64,000 bases of DNA from Alcanivorax sp. Its GTDB lineage: Bacteria; Pseudomonadota; Gammaproteobacteria; Pseudomonadales; Alcanivoracaceae. Where the stretch lies: NCBI GenBank assembly GCA_017794945.1, contig CP051239.1:1850692-1914691 (forward strand). Reading direction: 5' to 3'. The translations under genes were made by a program, and so were the position numbers. The notes below the pieces were generated by a model. It did no database searches. It was not told the origin of the DNA and saw only the letters and a list, made by a program, of their open reading frames with translations. Numbering within the stretch: the stretch's first letter is position 1; each line of letters opens with the position of its first letter. Positions 15,574-25,247 of this stretch are shown here, in pieces.

Positions 15574-17451
15574 TCAGTCGCGCAGCACTTCCACTTCGTA
15601 GACGGCGGTGGTGCCGCTCACTTCGTAGCCCACCACCAGCAGCGCCTGGCCGTTGGGCGAATCCGAGGCGGGGATGAACACCAGGCCTTCCGGACCCAGG
15701 TCGCCGGCGCTGGCCAGCACCGATTCGGTATCCTCGGTGACCCAGTCCTCGCGGGTGTTCAGGTAGTCCTGCATCACCGGCGCGGTCGGGTCGGTGATGT
15801 CATAGACCAGAATGCCGCCCATGCGCTCCAGACCCAGGAACAGGAAGGTTTTGCCACCCAGGGTGCCGAGGGTCAGACCTTCCGGCTCCGGGCCCTTGGC
15901 ATCGCTGCGGCTGTCGAAGTCGCTGCCTTCGTCGTGGCCGCTGTTGAAGTAGTCCGCGCAGGGAATGTTGCGCTGGGCGCCGGCCCGGCACTCGTCGCTG
16001 GCAATGAACTGCTCGATGGCGTCGCCGGAATCCCACACCAGGGTGCCTTCGGCGTCCCAGATCGAGAACGAGCGGCCGCCGTAGGCGTACAGGGTGTCGT
16101 ACATGATGCGGTCACCGGCCGGGTCCTGCACGCCGGCGGCGGTGAACATCACCGGGTCGCCGTTGCTGTCGGTGCGGTAGCCCTCGGTCCAGGTGATGTT
16201 GAGGCGGCCCAGCACGTCGTCCTCGCGGCAGTCGCCCGGGTCGCCATCGACCGCGCCACAGTAGCCGAAGGTGGTGGGGTTGAGCAGGCCGCCGGCGCCC
16301 AGCGCGCGCAGCTGGGGCGGCAGGTCGTCGCCGCAGCGGCGGTCGAAACCGTTGGCGTGCACCAGATGCTTCACGCGGAATTCCTCCACGAAACCCTGGC
16401 TGGCGTCGCCGGCGCAACCGGCGCCTTCGGTGCCCCAGTAGGCGTCGTTGTCCTCGCCCCAGGCACGGGCGTCGCCCTCGTTGGCGGTGACCAGGTAGGT
16501 GTCGCCGCCGGCGCTGTAGGCGTGAATGGCGTCCGGCATGTACAGGCCGACCACGCCGTCGAAGGTGCGGATGTTGATCACGCCGTCGTCATCGCTGGCG
16601 TCGATGCCGTTGCCGTCCTGGCTGATGTCTTTCTCACCCAGCGGCAGAATGTCGGTGACCGTGGCGCTGGCGATGTCCACCTTGGCCAGGGCGTTGTTCT
16701 CCTGAAGCACCACCCAGGCGGTGGCGCCGTCGGCGTCCAGAGCGATGTACTCCGGCTCCAGGTCCTGGGCGGTGCTGGCGCCGGGGCCGAAGATCCGCAC
16801 CCCCTGCTCGCGCAGGTCGTCTTCCTGGCCGTTGAAGGCGGTGAAGTCGGCGGTGGCGACCACCGGGTTTTGCCGGTCGCTGATGTCCACCACGCTCACC
16901 GAGCCTTCCGGGTCCGCGCTGTAGTCGTCGCTGGGCTCGCCCTCGTTGGCGGTGAGCACGTACTGGCCGTCGGCGGTGAAGGCCACCATGTCCGGCAGTG
17001 CGCCAACGGTGACGAAGCTGATCCGTTCCAGGGTCTCGGCGTCGTACAGCGCCAGGTAGCCGGCGTCGGTTTTCAGCGGTGCCTGTACCGCCACCGCCAC
17101 CAGGCCGTCGCGTACCGCGACGCTGTTCACTTCGGTGCCCACGGCGATGTCCGAGGTGGTCAGGGTGTCCACCAGCGCCGGGTTGGCCGGGTCGTCCATG
17201 CCCAGTACGTCGAGGGCGCCTTTCTGGGCGTTGACCACGAACAGTCTCTGGGTGCCGGCGTCGTAGGCGGGAATTTCCGCCGCGCTCTCATCGAACTGGC
17301 CGGTGCTGTAGCGGCCCATGAAGTTCAGTTTTACGCCGGTGACGGCGGGCGGTTCGGAGGAGGGCAGGTTGTCGTTGCTGTCGTCACCGCCGCAACCCGC
17401 GAGCAGAGTGGCGGCAAGCGTGCCGGCGCCCAGGGCAAGCCAGAGTTTCAT
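15574..17451 (-). CDS. choice-of-anchor I family lipoprotein (beta-propeller)
   Basis: The 625-aa precursor starts MKLWLALGAG and has a lipobox LLAGC (Cys20), so it is a secreted lipoprotein. The body is a repeated beta-propeller with blades such as GALPDMVAFTADGQYVLTANEG and EPEYIALDADGATAWVVLQE. A mid-region GGRSFSIWD and a C-terminal GPEGLVFIPASDSPNGQAL match the choice-of-anchor I family, whose members often accompany extracellular phosphatases. Enzyme activity is not established. Acidic composition suits a periplasmic or surface protein in a marine organism. A good Pho-box match at 17507-17524 suggests PhoB control, as for the nearby metallophosphoesterase. Confidence 0.85.
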   Translation of the reverse strand: MKLWLALGAGTLAATLLAGCGGDDSNDNLPSSEPPAVTGVKLNFMGRYSTGQFDESAAEIPAYDAGTQRLFVVNAQKGALDVLGMDDPANPALVDTLTTSDIAVGTEVNSVAVRDGLVAVAVQAPLKTDAGYLALYDAETLERISFVTVGALPDMVAFTADGQYVLTANEGEPSDDYSADPEGSVSVVDISDRQNPVVATADFTAFNGQEDDLREQGVRIFGPGASTAQDLEPEYIALDADGATAWVVLQENNALAKVDIASATVTDILPLGEKDISQDGNGIDASDDDGVINIRTFDGVVGLYMPDAIHAYSAGGDTYLVTANEGDARAWGEDNDAYWGTEGAGCAGDASQGFVEEFRVKHLVHANGFDRRCGDDLPPQLRALGAGGLLNPTTFGYCGAVDGDPGDCREDDVLGRLNITWTEGYRTDSNGDPVMFTAAGVQDPAGDRIMYDTLYAYGGRSFSIWDAEGTLVWDSGDAIEQFIASDECRAGAQRNIPCADYFNSGHDEGSDFDSRSDAKGPEPEGLTLGTLGGKTFLFLGLERMGGILVYDITDPTAPVMQDYLNTREDWVTEDTESVLASAGDLGPEGLVFIPASDSPNGQALLVVGYEVSGTTAVYEVEVLRD

Positions 17452-17506
17452 GGAATTACCTCGTCATTATTCGTTTGTCGGTACCCTGGCAGTGGGCCGC
17501 AAACCG

Positions 17507-17524
17507 ATGACAAGGCGATGACGG
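17507..17524 (-). promoter_or_regulatory. Pho-box-like site upstream of choice-of-anchor I gene
   Basis: On the minus strand CCGTCAT-CGCC-TTGTCAT has two 7-mers, each matching CTGTCAT at 6 of 7 bases, with the canonical 4-bp spacer. It is 56 bp upstream of the start codon. No convincing -10 was identified. Confidence 0.55.
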
Positions 17525-17555
17525 ATTTTTGAAAGGTTTCTTGAGGTTGGGTGGT

Positions 17556-17952
17556 TGTGGGAGCTTGCCTTGCAAGCGAAAGGGTGGGTTAGCCACCCGG
17601 CAAAGGTTGCCCCGCGGTATTCCAGAGACCTCTCTCCAGACAGCCCACCCGATCCCGGCGCTCCTTGGGAAATTCGCCGCCACGAACCCCACTTCGTGGA
17701 AAGGTCCAGGCGGTGTTATGTCCCGTGGCGGTGCCGCTGCCAAGTGAGCGGGGCAATGGTGGTGCCTGGAGGGAGCTGTTTGGCCAGGGATGGCCAAACT
17801 AACAGCGGCCATGGACGGCTTGAGCGGTCCCGGAAGGCACCACCATTGCACCGCGTCTCCGATACGGAGCACCGAACACCTGAAAACCAAGGCCTCTGGC
17901 ATCCTGCCGGGTGGCTAAAGCCACCCTTTCGCGGGCGGGGCCCGCTCGCACA
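17556..17952. repeat. REP-bounded composite repeat, copy B
   Basis: This 397-bp intergenic block, bounded by TGTGGGAGCTTGCC and GGCCCGCTCGCACA, makes up most of the 544-bp gap before the acyl-CoA ligase stop. An inner hairpin has 20-bp arms with one mismatch (17748-17767 and 17835-17854), and the core palindrome TTTGGCCA-4-TGGCCAAA is at 17779-17798. The hairpin and its flanks align to copy A in reverse orientation, about 80-85% by eye. No gene is supported within it. Confidence 0.85.
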
Positions 17953-17995
17953 AACCCTTACTCCGTAGAAGGTCCGGGCGGTGTTCTACACCGCG

Positions 17996-19672
17996 TCAGG
18001 CGTCTTTCAGCAGTCGCCGCAGGACCTTGCCGGCGCCGGTGGCGGGCAGGCTGTCGATAAAGGCGATCTGGCGCGGATATTTATAGGCGGCCATGTGCTC
18101 CTTGGCCCAGTCGATCAGCGCTTGCTCGGTGACTTTGCCCTGGTAATCCGGTTTGAGGACCACGAACAGTTTCACGGTTTCACCGCGCTGGTCGTCGGGC
18201 ACGCCGATAGCGGCGGACTGGGCGATGGCCGGGTGATCCAGCATCAGCGCTTCCACGTCTTCCGGGAACACGCTGTAGCCGGAGCACTTGATCATCTCCT
18301 TGATGCGCCCGGTGAAGAACAGGTAACCCTCTTCGTCGAAGTAGCCCACGTCGCCGGTGTGCACGGCGCCGTCGCGCAGGGTTTCGGCGGTGGCTTCGTC
18401 GCGCTTCCAGTAGCCTTTGAAGACCGCCGGGTTGCGCACCACGATCTCGCCGCTCTCGTTGGCGGCGCACGGCTTGCCGGTTTCCACGTCGACGATGCGG
18501 ATCTCATTGCCGGCCACCGGCAACCCGCAGCTGCCCCATTTAATGCGCTCCTTGGGCATGAAGGTGTCGGAGGTATGGGTTTCGCTGAGGCCGTAGGCGG
18601 CTTCGTGCAGTTGGCAGCCGGTCAGGGCTTTCCACTGGTCCGCCAGCTTTTCCGTGACCGGGATGCCGAAACTGGTGGCCGGGTTCAGTTCCAGGCTGCT
18701 CAGGTCGCGCTGGTCGACGCCGGGGTGGTCGAGAATCGCTCGGTTCATGGGCGCGATGCTGTACCACATGTCGCAGTGATATTTTTCGAACGCCTGGATC
18801 ACCGTTTCCGGATCGAAGCGCGCCAGTATCACCGCCGTGCGGCGGGCGTACACCGGCATGTAGACGCCGAAATTCATGCCGGCGATATGGCACAACGGCG
18901 CCACGGCCAGGCCGATGCCGTCGCGCCTGGACGGGTTGGCCTGGTAGGAGGCGGCCATTTTGAACAGGCTGCTGCCGTAGCTGAGCATGGCGCCCTTGGG
19001 GCGGCCGGTGGTGCCGGAGGTGAAGGTCATCAGGCCGACGCCGTTCCACAGGTCCGCCTCCGGTATCTCGCGCAAGGGCGCGGTATCGGCCAGCACGCCG
19101 CTCAGATCAAAGGTGTCGCCGCCCGGGTCCGGCGCCTCGGTGAGCAGTTCCTTGGGCACCGGCAGGGTAGGCTGCTTCGGCAGGTAATCCTGGTAGGCGG
19201 TGGTGACCACGGTGGTCAGGTCCGGCACCTGGTCGCGCACGCCGGCGACGATCGGGTAAAGCTCACGGGCCACCACCAGGGCGCACACTTCCGCGTTGCT
19301 CAGTTGGTAGGTCACTTCGGCGGCTTTGTACTGCGGGTTCACCGGCGTCACCATCGCGCCCAGGCACTGCACCGCGTAGTGGGCCATGATGTATTGCGGG
19401 CAGTTCTGCATGTACAGCGCCACCCGGTCGCCCCGGCCCACGCCGCGCTGTTGCAGAAACGCCGCCAGCCGGCGCACGCCGTCGGCCATTTGCGCCCAGG
19501 TCAGCTCGGTGCCGTAGAACACATAGGCGCGCTGGTCGGGCACCTTGTCGGCGTGATCGAACAGGTATTCATGCAGCGGCTTCTCGCCGTCCAGATAGCG
19601 GACCGGATCGCCGGACCAGGCGGAGCCGGGCACCGGCACCGGGTTTAGTCCGGCCACGGTTTGAGTGTTCAT
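17996..19672 (-). CDS. AMP-dependent acyl-CoA synthetase/ligase
   Basis: The 558-aa ANL-superfamily enzyme activates a carboxylic acid to acyl-AMP and then the CoA thioester. It has the P-loop MTFTSGTTGRPKGAML, the YGLSET motif, the hinge HTGDVGYFDEEGYLFFTGR and the catalytic lysine in TGAGKVLRR near the C-terminus. The start MNTQTVAGLN has AAAGGAG overlapping the permease stop, so it is the last gene of the ABC transporter operon. A longer frame through to 20587 is only open because it runs antiphase through the permease. It may activate the acid imported by the adjacent transporter (inference). Chain-length preference is unknown. Confidence 0.92.
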   Translation of the reverse strand: MNTQTVAGLNPVPVPGSAWSGDPVRYLDGEKPLHEYLFDHADKVPDQRAYVFYGTELTWAQMADGVRRLAAFLQQRGVGRGDRVALYMQNCPQYIMAHYAVQCLGAMVTPVNPQYKAAEVTYQLSNAEVCALVVARELYPIVAGVRDQVPDLTTVVTTAYQDYLPKQPTLPVPKELLTEAPDPGGDTFDLSGVLADTAPLREIPEADLWNGVGLMTFTSGTTGRPKGAMLSYGSSLFKMAASYQANPSRRDGIGLAVAPLCHIAGMNFGVYMPVYARRTAVILARFDPETVIQAFEKYHCDMWYSIAPMNRAILDHPGVDQRDLSSLELNPATSFGIPVTEKLADQWKALTGCQLHEAAYGLSETHTSDTFMPKERIKWGSCGLPVAGNEIRIVDVETGKPCAANESGEIVVRNPAVFKGYWKRDEATAETLRDGAVHTGDVGYFDEEGYLFFTGRIKEMIKCSGYSVFPEDVEALMLDHPAIAQSAAIGVPDDQRGETVKLFVVLKPDYQGKVTEQALIDWAKEHMAAYKYPRQIAFIDSLPATGAGKVLRRLLKDA

Positions 19673-19683
19673 GACAGTCTCCT

Positions 19684-20580
19684 TTAACTGTGACCCTTGA
19701 TGGTCGGGTCGAGGGCGGCGCGCAGGGATTCGCCCAGGGCGTTGAAGGCCACCGCGGTGATCATGATGATCAGCCCCGGGGCGTACATTTGTTCGGGCAC
19801 GATGGACATGTACATATAGCCGCGCGCGATCATCGCGCCCCAGCTCACATCCGGCGGCTGTACCCCCAGGCCGAGGAAGCTCAGGCTGGCTTCGGCGAGC
19901 AACGCCACGGCGAGCAGCAGGGTGCTCTGCACGATCACCGGCTGAATCGCATTGGGCAGCACATGGCGCGACAACAGCCGCAGCGGCGAGGCACCGAAGC
20001 AGCGTGCTGCGTCGACGTAGAGTTCCTGCCTGACCACCAGCGTGCGCGCGCGGATCAGCCGCGCGATCTGTGGCGCGAACACCAGGCCCACCGAGAACAT
20101 GGCGTTGGTCAGACCGATGCCCATGGCGCCGGTCACCGCCACCGCCAGAATGATCGCCGGGAACGACAGAAAGGTATCGATCACGCGGCTGATCAGCGTA
20201 TCGGTCCAGCCGCCGGCGAAGCCGGCGATCAGCCCCAGGGGGACGCCGATCACCAGCGCCACCGCCACCGCCAGCAGCGCCGCGTACAGCGAGTTGGCGC
20301 CGCCGTGCATCAAGCGGCTGAACACGTCCCGGCCCAGATCGTCGGTGCCCAGCCAGTGCTCGGCGGAAGGGCCGTTGAGCATTTGGTCGAAGTTCTGCGC
20401 GGTGGGGTCGTGGGGCGCCAGCCAGGGCGCGAGCAGGGCGGCGCCGAGGATCACCACCAGCACCACCAGGCTGAGGGCGGCGCGCGGGTCGCCGCGCAGC
20501 CAGGTCAGAGTGCGGCGGCCCAGGCCGGGGTCGTCCCAGACCTCGGCGCCGGTCGAATCGTTCAGTGTGGACGTATTCAT
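19684..20580 (-). CDS. peptide-type ABC transporter permease (DppC/OppC family)
   Basis: The 298-aa inner-membrane permease has a cytoplasmic N-terminus and about six helices. It contains the DppC-type motif AQNFDQMLNGPSAEHWLGTDDLGRDVFSR and the EAA loop DAARCFGASPLRLLSRHVLPN that docks the ATPases. It overlaps the DppB-like gene upstream by 4 bp (ATGA). Together with the other genes of this cluster it forms a complete importer; the substrate of this family can be peptides, nickel, sugars or other small solutes. Confidence 0.92.
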   Translation of the reverse strand: MNTSTLNDSTGAEVWDDPGLGRRTLTWLRGDPRAALSLVVLVVILGAALLAPWLAPHDPTAQNFDQMLNGPSAEHWLGTDDLGRDVFSRLMHGGANSLYAALLAVAVALVIGVPLGLIAGFAGGWTDTLISRVIDTFLSFPAIILAVAVTGAMGIGLTNAMFSVGLVFAPQIARLIRARTLVVRQELYVDAARCFGASPLRLLSRHVLPNAIQPVIVQSTLLLAVALLAEASLSFLGLGVQPPDVSWGAMIARGYMYMSIVPEQMYAPGLIIMITAVAFNALGESLRAALDPTIKGHS

Positions 20581-21551
20581 GCTTCACTGATCCTCGGGTC
20601 GAGAACGGTGCACGCCAGATCGGTGAACAGGTTGACCAGAATCACCGTGACCACCATGGCCAGCACGGCGCCCTGAACCACCGGGAAGTCGCCCTGCAGG
20701 ACGGCGTTGACGATCGAGCTGCCGACACCCGGGATCGCGAACACCGCCTCCACCACCACGGTGGCGGCGAGAATTTTGTTGAACAGCAGGCCCACCACGG
20801 TGAGCAGGTTGACGCTGACGTTCTTCAGGCCGTGCTTCCAGAGAATGCGCGCCGGGCTCAGGCCCTTGGCGTGCAGAGTGCGCACATGCTGGGACGACTG
20901 GATTTCCACCAGCGAGCTGCGTAACTGCCGCGCGATTTCGGCGACGCCGTTGGTGCACAGCGCCAGCGCCGGCAGGGTGGCGTACCAGAGCGCGGCGGAG
21001 AAATCCTCGCGCGGTGATACGAAACCGGTGGCGGGAAACCACTTGAAGGTGAGGGCCAGATACAGCACCAGAATCATGCCGAACCAGAAGTTGGGCACCG
21101 CCACGCCCAGCGACGCGGCGCCCATGATGCCGCTGTCCAGCGGCGAACCGGCGCGGGTGGCGGCGAGAATGCCCAGCGGCACCCCCACCAGCACCGACAG
21201 CAACACCGCGTAGAAGGCGATCAGCAGGGTGTTGGGGAAGGTGCGCGCGATGGTTTGCGCCACCGGCTCACCGGACAGCAGCGAGGCGCCCAGATCGCCC
21301 TGCGCCGCCCGCCACAGCCAGTCGCCGTATTGCGCCAGGAACGGCTGATTCAGTCCGTAGGCCTCGCGGATCTGCGCGATCCGTTCCGCCGAGGCGTTCT
21401 CCCCGGCCAGGGTCACCGCCACGTCGCCGGGGATCAGCTGCATCAGGCTGAAGACGATAAAGGTGGCCAGCACCAAAATCGGCAGCGCCTGCAGCAAGCG
21501 CGACACCACCATCCTCTGTTTGACCCGGTTTGCTTTCACAGCAGTCGTCAT
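20577..21551 (-). CDS. peptide-type ABC transporter permease (DppB/OppB family)
   Basis: The 324-aa protein has six predicted helices and DppB hallmarks: IPGDVAVTLAGENASAERI, LNQPFLAQYGDWL and the EAA loop RTLHAKGLSPARILWKHGLKN. It pairs with the DppC-like permease to form the membrane channel. It is 31 bp downstream of the solute-binding protein gene and overlaps the next permease by 4 bp. Confidence 0.93.
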   Translation of the reverse strand: MTTAVKANRVKQRMVVSRLLQALPILVLATFIVFSLMQLIPGDVAVTLAGENASAERIAQIREAYGLNQPFLAQYGDWLWRAAQGDLGASLLSGEPVAQTIARTFPNTLLIAFYAVLLSVLVGVPLGILAATRAGSPLDSGIMGAASLGVAVPNFWFGMILVLYLALTFKWFPATGFVSPREDFSAALWYATLPALALCTNGVAEIARQLRSSLVEIQSSQHVRTLHAKGLSPARILWKHGLKNVSVNLLTVVGLLFNKILAATVVVEAVFAIPGVGSSIVNAVLQGDFPVVQGAVLAMVVTVILVNLFTDLACTVLDPRISEA

Positions 21552-21582
21552 AGCGTCCTTCTCCGCCGCCGGCGCGGCCCGT

Positions 21583-23178
21583 TCAGCCTTTCAGTGAGAC
21601 GCCGTTGAACTTGGGTTTGCCGAGCAGGTTGTTGCGGTAGCCGCGCACCTTGTCGTTGCTCGCCACGATGCTCTGACGGAACGCCAGCGGGGCCACCAGG
21701 GCGTTCTCCATCACCAGCCGCTGCACGGTGGCCAGCGCCGCTTTGCGCTGCTCGATGTCGTCGCTGCTGCGCGAGGCCAGCAGCGCCTCGTCGAAGCCTT
21801 CCGGCGGCGCCACGCTACCGGCGTTGAAGTAGGCGTCCTGGGTGTACATCAACGAATAGCTGAGGCTCGGGTCCGGCCGGCCGGTCCAGGCGGAGAGCAG
21901 CATGTCGCCGGTCTTCTCCTGGCCGAAATAGGCCGCCGACATGTCGGCGATGGTGCCGGTGCGGAAGCGACCGCGAATGCCGGCCTTGGCGAACTGAGCC
22001 AGCAGCACTTCCTGCATCTGCACCGAGGACTGATCGTTGTAGCCGCGCAGGTCGAGCTCGATGCCGTCCGGGTAGCCGGCCTCGGCGAGCAGCGCCTTGG
22101 CTTTCTCCGGATCATGGGGATAGAGCCCGGCGGTTTTTTTGTCGAACGCCCAGTGGGACTCGGGCAGGTTCATGTAGGCCGGTTCGCCGGCGCCGGCCAT
22201 GGTGGCGCGGATAAAGGCGTCCCGGTCGATGGCGTGGTTGATCGCCTGACGCACGCGCACGTCGTCCATGGGTTTGCGCGACATGTTCATGTACAGCTGA
22301 TAAACGTAGATGGTCGACGAGATGGAACCGCTCAGGGTCGGCATTTTTTCCACCAGCGGCTTCTGCCGGCCGTCCAGGTGGTAGGCCAGGTCCGCTTGTC
22401 CGGACATCACGGCGCGCAGCCGGGTGGCGCTGTCGGTGATCACCTTGAACTCGATGCCGCCCAGGTCGGGGCGTTGCTCGCCGTGGTAATCCTCGAAGCG
22501 GCTCATCGACACTTCGCTGCCGTCGGCCCAATTGGCGAAGCGCATAAAGCCGGCGCCCACCGGGTTGCGGTCCACGCGGCCGCCGTGTTTTTCCAGCGCG
22601 GCGGGGGACACCATCATGCCGGCCCGGTCGGAGAGAATCAGTGGCAGCGCGGTGTCCGGGTTTTTCAGCGTCAAGGTGACCTCGTGCTCGCCGGTGACCG
22701 CCACGCTTTCCACTGACGCCAGGTCGGCGCGGATATTGGAAAACTCGGCGCCGCGGCTGCGGTCCAGGTTGGCTTTCACCGCCTCGGCGTTGAACGCGCT
22801 GCCGTCGTGGAAGCGCACGTTTTTCTTCAGGGACAGCACCAGGGTGGTGTCGTCGCTGAAGGTCCAGCGCTCGGCCAGGCCGGGCTGGGCTTTCAAGGAT
22901 TCAAAGTCCCAGCTCACCAGGGTGTCGTAGAGCGGGTACAGGAACACGTGATCGGAGCCGGAGCCGCCGGTGGCCGGGTCCAGGCTGGATGGGTTGGCGT
23001 TGGCGCCCACCCGTAACAGGCCGGCTTTGCCGCCGCTTTGTGCCCAGGCACCGGTGGGGCCGAGCAGCGTGCCCGCCGCCAAGGCGCCGGACAGGTAGCC
23101 GATAAAGGCGCGGCGGGACACGCCACGGCCGTCAATCGTGAGGTCGGTGTCCTGTTGATCGTGTCGTTGTTTTTTCAT
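21583..23178 (-). CDS. Tat-exported ABC transporter solute-binding protein, family 5
   Basis: The 531-aa precursor begins MKKQRHDQQD and has a twin-arginine signal: SRRAFIGYL at residues 21-29, a hydrophobic stretch and cleavage near AWA-Q. The mature part is a family 5 (SBP_bac_5) protein with LAERWTFSDDTTLVLSLKKNVRFHDG and MDDVRVRQAINHAIDR. Upstream in-frame codons lack a ribosome site; GGAGAG precedes this ATG. Tat rather than Sec export is unusual for family 5 and suggests cofactor binding or folding before export. It initiates capture of the unknown substrate in the periplasm. Confidence 0.92.
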   Translation of the reverse strand: MKKQRHDQQDTDLTIDGRGVSRRAFIGYLSGALAAGTLLGPTGAWAQSGGKAGLLRVGANANPSSLDPATGGSGSDHVFLYPLYDTLVSWDFESLKAQPGLAERWTFSDDTTLVLSLKKNVRFHDGSAFNAEAVKANLDRSRGAEFSNIRADLASVESVAVTGEHEVTLTLKNPDTALPLILSDRAGMMVSPAALEKHGGRVDRNPVGAGFMRFANWADGSEVSMSRFEDYHGEQRPDLGGIEFKVITDSATRLRAVMSGQADLAYHLDGRQKPLVEKMPTLSGSISSTIYVYQLYMNMSRKPMDDVRVRQAINHAIDRDAFIRATMAGAGEPAYMNLPESHWAFDKKTAGLYPHDPEKAKALLAEAGYPDGIELDLRGYNDQSSVQMQEVLLAQFAKAGIRGRFRTGTIADMSAAYFGQEKTGDMLLSAWTGRPDPSLSYSLMYTQDAYFNAGSVAPPEGFDEALLASRSSDDIEQRKAALATVQRLVMENALVAPLAFRQSIVASNDKVRGYRNNLLGKPKFNGVSLKG

Positions 23179-23219
23179 TTTTTGAGCTCTCCACAATTCG
23201 ACTAATTTTCTTGTTTTGT

Positions 23220-24212
23220 TCAAAGATCCGGTTCGGCGAAATGACAGGCGACCCAGTGCGACGGGCGCAGCTCCCGCCATTGCGGCACCTGCTCCGCGCA
23301 CCGGGTTGCCGCTTTCGGGCAGCGGGTGCGGAACGGGCAGCCCGACGGCGGATTCAACGGGCTGGGAATTTCCCCTTCCAAGCGAATACGGCGCCGGCTG
23401 TCGCGCCTGTCGCTGGGCAGCGGCAGTGGCTCGGCGGAGAGTAACGCCTGGGTATAGGGGTGCAGCGGCCTGTCGCTGACGGCGTCCGCCGGGCCCTGTT
23501 CCATCAGGCGGCCCAGGTAGAGCACGCCGATGCGGTCGCTGACGTGGGAGACCACGGAAATATCGTGGGTAATAAACGCATAGGTGATGCCGAACTCTTT
23601 CTGGAGATCGGCGAACAGATTGAGAATCGCCCCCCGGATCGAGACGTCCAGGGCCGCCACCACTTCGTCGCAGACAATGAATTTGGGACGCAGCGTCAGC
23701 GTGCGGGCGATGTTCACCCGCTGCTTCTGGCCGCCGGACAGTTCGTGCGGGTAGCGTTTACCGATGGTCGCCGGCAAGCCGACCCGCTCCAGGGCATCGG
23801 CGGCGGTGCGCCGGCGGCTTTGCCGGTCACCTTCGCCAATGATGTCGAGCGGTTCGATCACCGATTGCAGAATGGTCATGCGCGGGTTCAGGGCGGCGTG
23901 CGGGTCCTGAAAAATAATCTGATGATCGCGCCGCAGCCGTTTGCGTTGCGACCGTGACAGGGCGCGCGGATCGTGTTCGCCGTAGTGAATGTCGCCGGCG
24001 CTGGGTTTCAGCAGGCCGGCGAGGGCGCGGCCCAGGGTGGTTTTGCCGGAACCGGACTCGCCGATGATGCCGAAGGTCTCGCCGGGCCGGATCTCGAAAC
24101 TGACGCCGTCCACCGCTTTGACGGTGCCCGCCTTGGTGGCGAAGTGAATGCGCAGATCGTGGGCGGACACGCCGGCGGCGCTGTCCGGGCGCGGGGTCAG
24201 AGGGGCGTTCAT
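23220..24212 (-). CDS. ABC transporter ATP-binding protein (DppF/OppF family)
   Basis: The 330-aa ATPase starts [10 protein letters not shown]. It has Walker A GESGSGKTT, signature LSGGQKQRV, Walker B FIVCDE and the OppF-type C-terminal extension with cysteines (CPFRTRCPKAATRC). A longer frame to 24434 is excluded because it would lie inside the upstream ATPase; the true start overlaps that gene's stop by 4 bp. It powers the importer with its DppD-like partner. Confidence 0.93.
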   Translation of the reverse strand: MNAPLTPRPDSAAGVSAHDLRIHFATKAGTVKAVDGVSFEIRPGETFGIIGESGSGKTTLGRALAGLLKPSAGDIHYGEHDPRALSRSQRKRLRRDHQIIFQDPHAALNPRMTILQSVIEPLDIIGEGDRQSRRRTAADALERVGLPATIGKRYPHELSGGQKQRVNIARTLTLRPKFIVCDEVVAALDVSIRGAILNLFADLQKEFGITYAFITHDISVVSHVSDRIGVLYLGRLMEQGPADAVSDRPLHPYTQALLSAEPLPLPSDRRDSRRRIRLEGEIPSPLNPPSGCPFRTRCPKAATRCAEQVPQWRELRPSHWVACHFAEPDL

Positions 24213-25231
24213 GGCGTCACGGCTCCCGGCAAAGTCAGTTCGGCGCTGCGCCAGCAGCGCGCCAGGCGGTGGTCGGTGAGCGGTTGCAGGGGCTGGGGCT
24301 GTTCGCAACCTTCGGTGGCGTGCGGGCAGCGCGCCTGGAAGCGGCAGCCCCGGGGCATCCGGTCCGGGGCCGGTACACGCCCGGCGATCGACGGCAACCG
24401 CTGGCCGCGCTCGCTGAGACCGGGCAGCGAACACAGCAGCCCGGAGGAGTAGGGGTGGCGCGGGCGGTACAGCACTGAATCCACCGGCGCGCTTTCCACC
24501 ACCTCGCCGGCGTACATGGTCAGCAAGCGGGAACAGGTTTCCGCCACCACGCCCAGATCGTGGGTGATGAACAGCAGCGCGGTGCCGGTGCTGTCGCTGA
24601 TCTCGCGGAGCAGGTCGATGATTTGCGCCTGGACCGTCACGTCCAGGGCGGTGGTGGGCTCGTCGGCGATCACCAGCTTGGGCCGGCAGATCAACGCCAT
24701 GGCGATCATCACCCGCTGACGCATGCCGCCGGAGAACTGGTAAGGGTAATCGTTGAGACGCTGCGCCGGTGACGGAATGCCCACCTCGGCCAACGCCTCG
24801 ATGGCGCGCTCTCGGGCCTCCTTGCGGCTCACCTTGCGGTGGCTGCGCAGGGTTTCGGTGAGCTGCTCGCCGATGGTGAACACCGGGTCCAGGGCGCTCA
24901 TCGGTTCCTGGAAGATCATGCTGATTTCGCTGCCGCGCAGGCGCCGCAGGCGGCTGGCCGGCAGGCGGCTCAGGTCCTCGCCCTGGAAATGGATGGCGCC
25001 GCGCACCCGCGCGGTGGCGGGCAGCAGGCCCAGCAGCGCCAGCCCGGTGACCGACTTGCCGCAGCCGCTTTCACCGACCACGCCGAGCCGCTCGCCGGCG
25101 GCCACGGTAAAGGACACGTCGCGGGTAATGGCGGTCTCGCCGCCCGGATGGGCGAAGGAAATACTCAGGTTCTCCACCGACAACAGGGGGGTGTCCTGAG
25201 CCGGGCGGGGCCTTTCAGTGTGTTGCGCCAT
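24209..25231 (-). CDS. ABC transporter ATP-binding protein (DppD/OppD family)
   Basis: The 340-aa ATPase has Walker [10 protein letters not shown], signature FSGGMRQRV, Walker [13 protein letters not shown] and the C-terminal cysteine motif [14 protein letters not shown] seen in OppD/DppD proteins. The ATG at 25231 has GGAGAGAG upstream and is preferred to an in-frame GTG at 25246, which would nearly abut the TetR stop. It lies 16 bp after the TetR gene, so regulator and transporter form one operon. Confidence 0.93.
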   Translation of the reverse strand: MAQHTERPRPAQDTPLLSVENLSISFAHPGGETAITRDVSFTVAAGERLGVVGESGCGKSVTGLALLGLLPATARVRGAIHFQGEDLSRLPASRLRRLRGSEISMIFQEPMSALDPVFTIGEQLTETLRSHRKVSRKEARERAIEALAEVGIPSPAQRLNDYPYQFSGGMRQRVMIAMALICRPKLVIADEPTTALDVTVQAQIIDLLREISDSTGTALLFITHDLGVVAETCSRLLTMYAGEVVESAPVDSVLYRPRHPYSSGLLCSLPGLSERGQRLPSIAGRVPAPDRMPRGCRFQARCPHATEGCEQPQPLQPLTDHRLARCWRSAELTLPGAVTP

Positions 25232-25247
25232 GACTCTCTCCGGCACC

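Noticed and set aside
15535-17532. 665-aa open frame on the plus strand
   Set aside because: Antisense to the choice-of-anchor I lipoprotein, which has a signal peptide, lipobox and terminator; the plus frame has no recognisable domain.
19673-20587. N-terminal extension of the acyl-CoA ligase by about 300 codons
   Set aside because: This stretch is the DppC-like permease gene read in another frame; the ligase has its own ribosome site and start at 19672.
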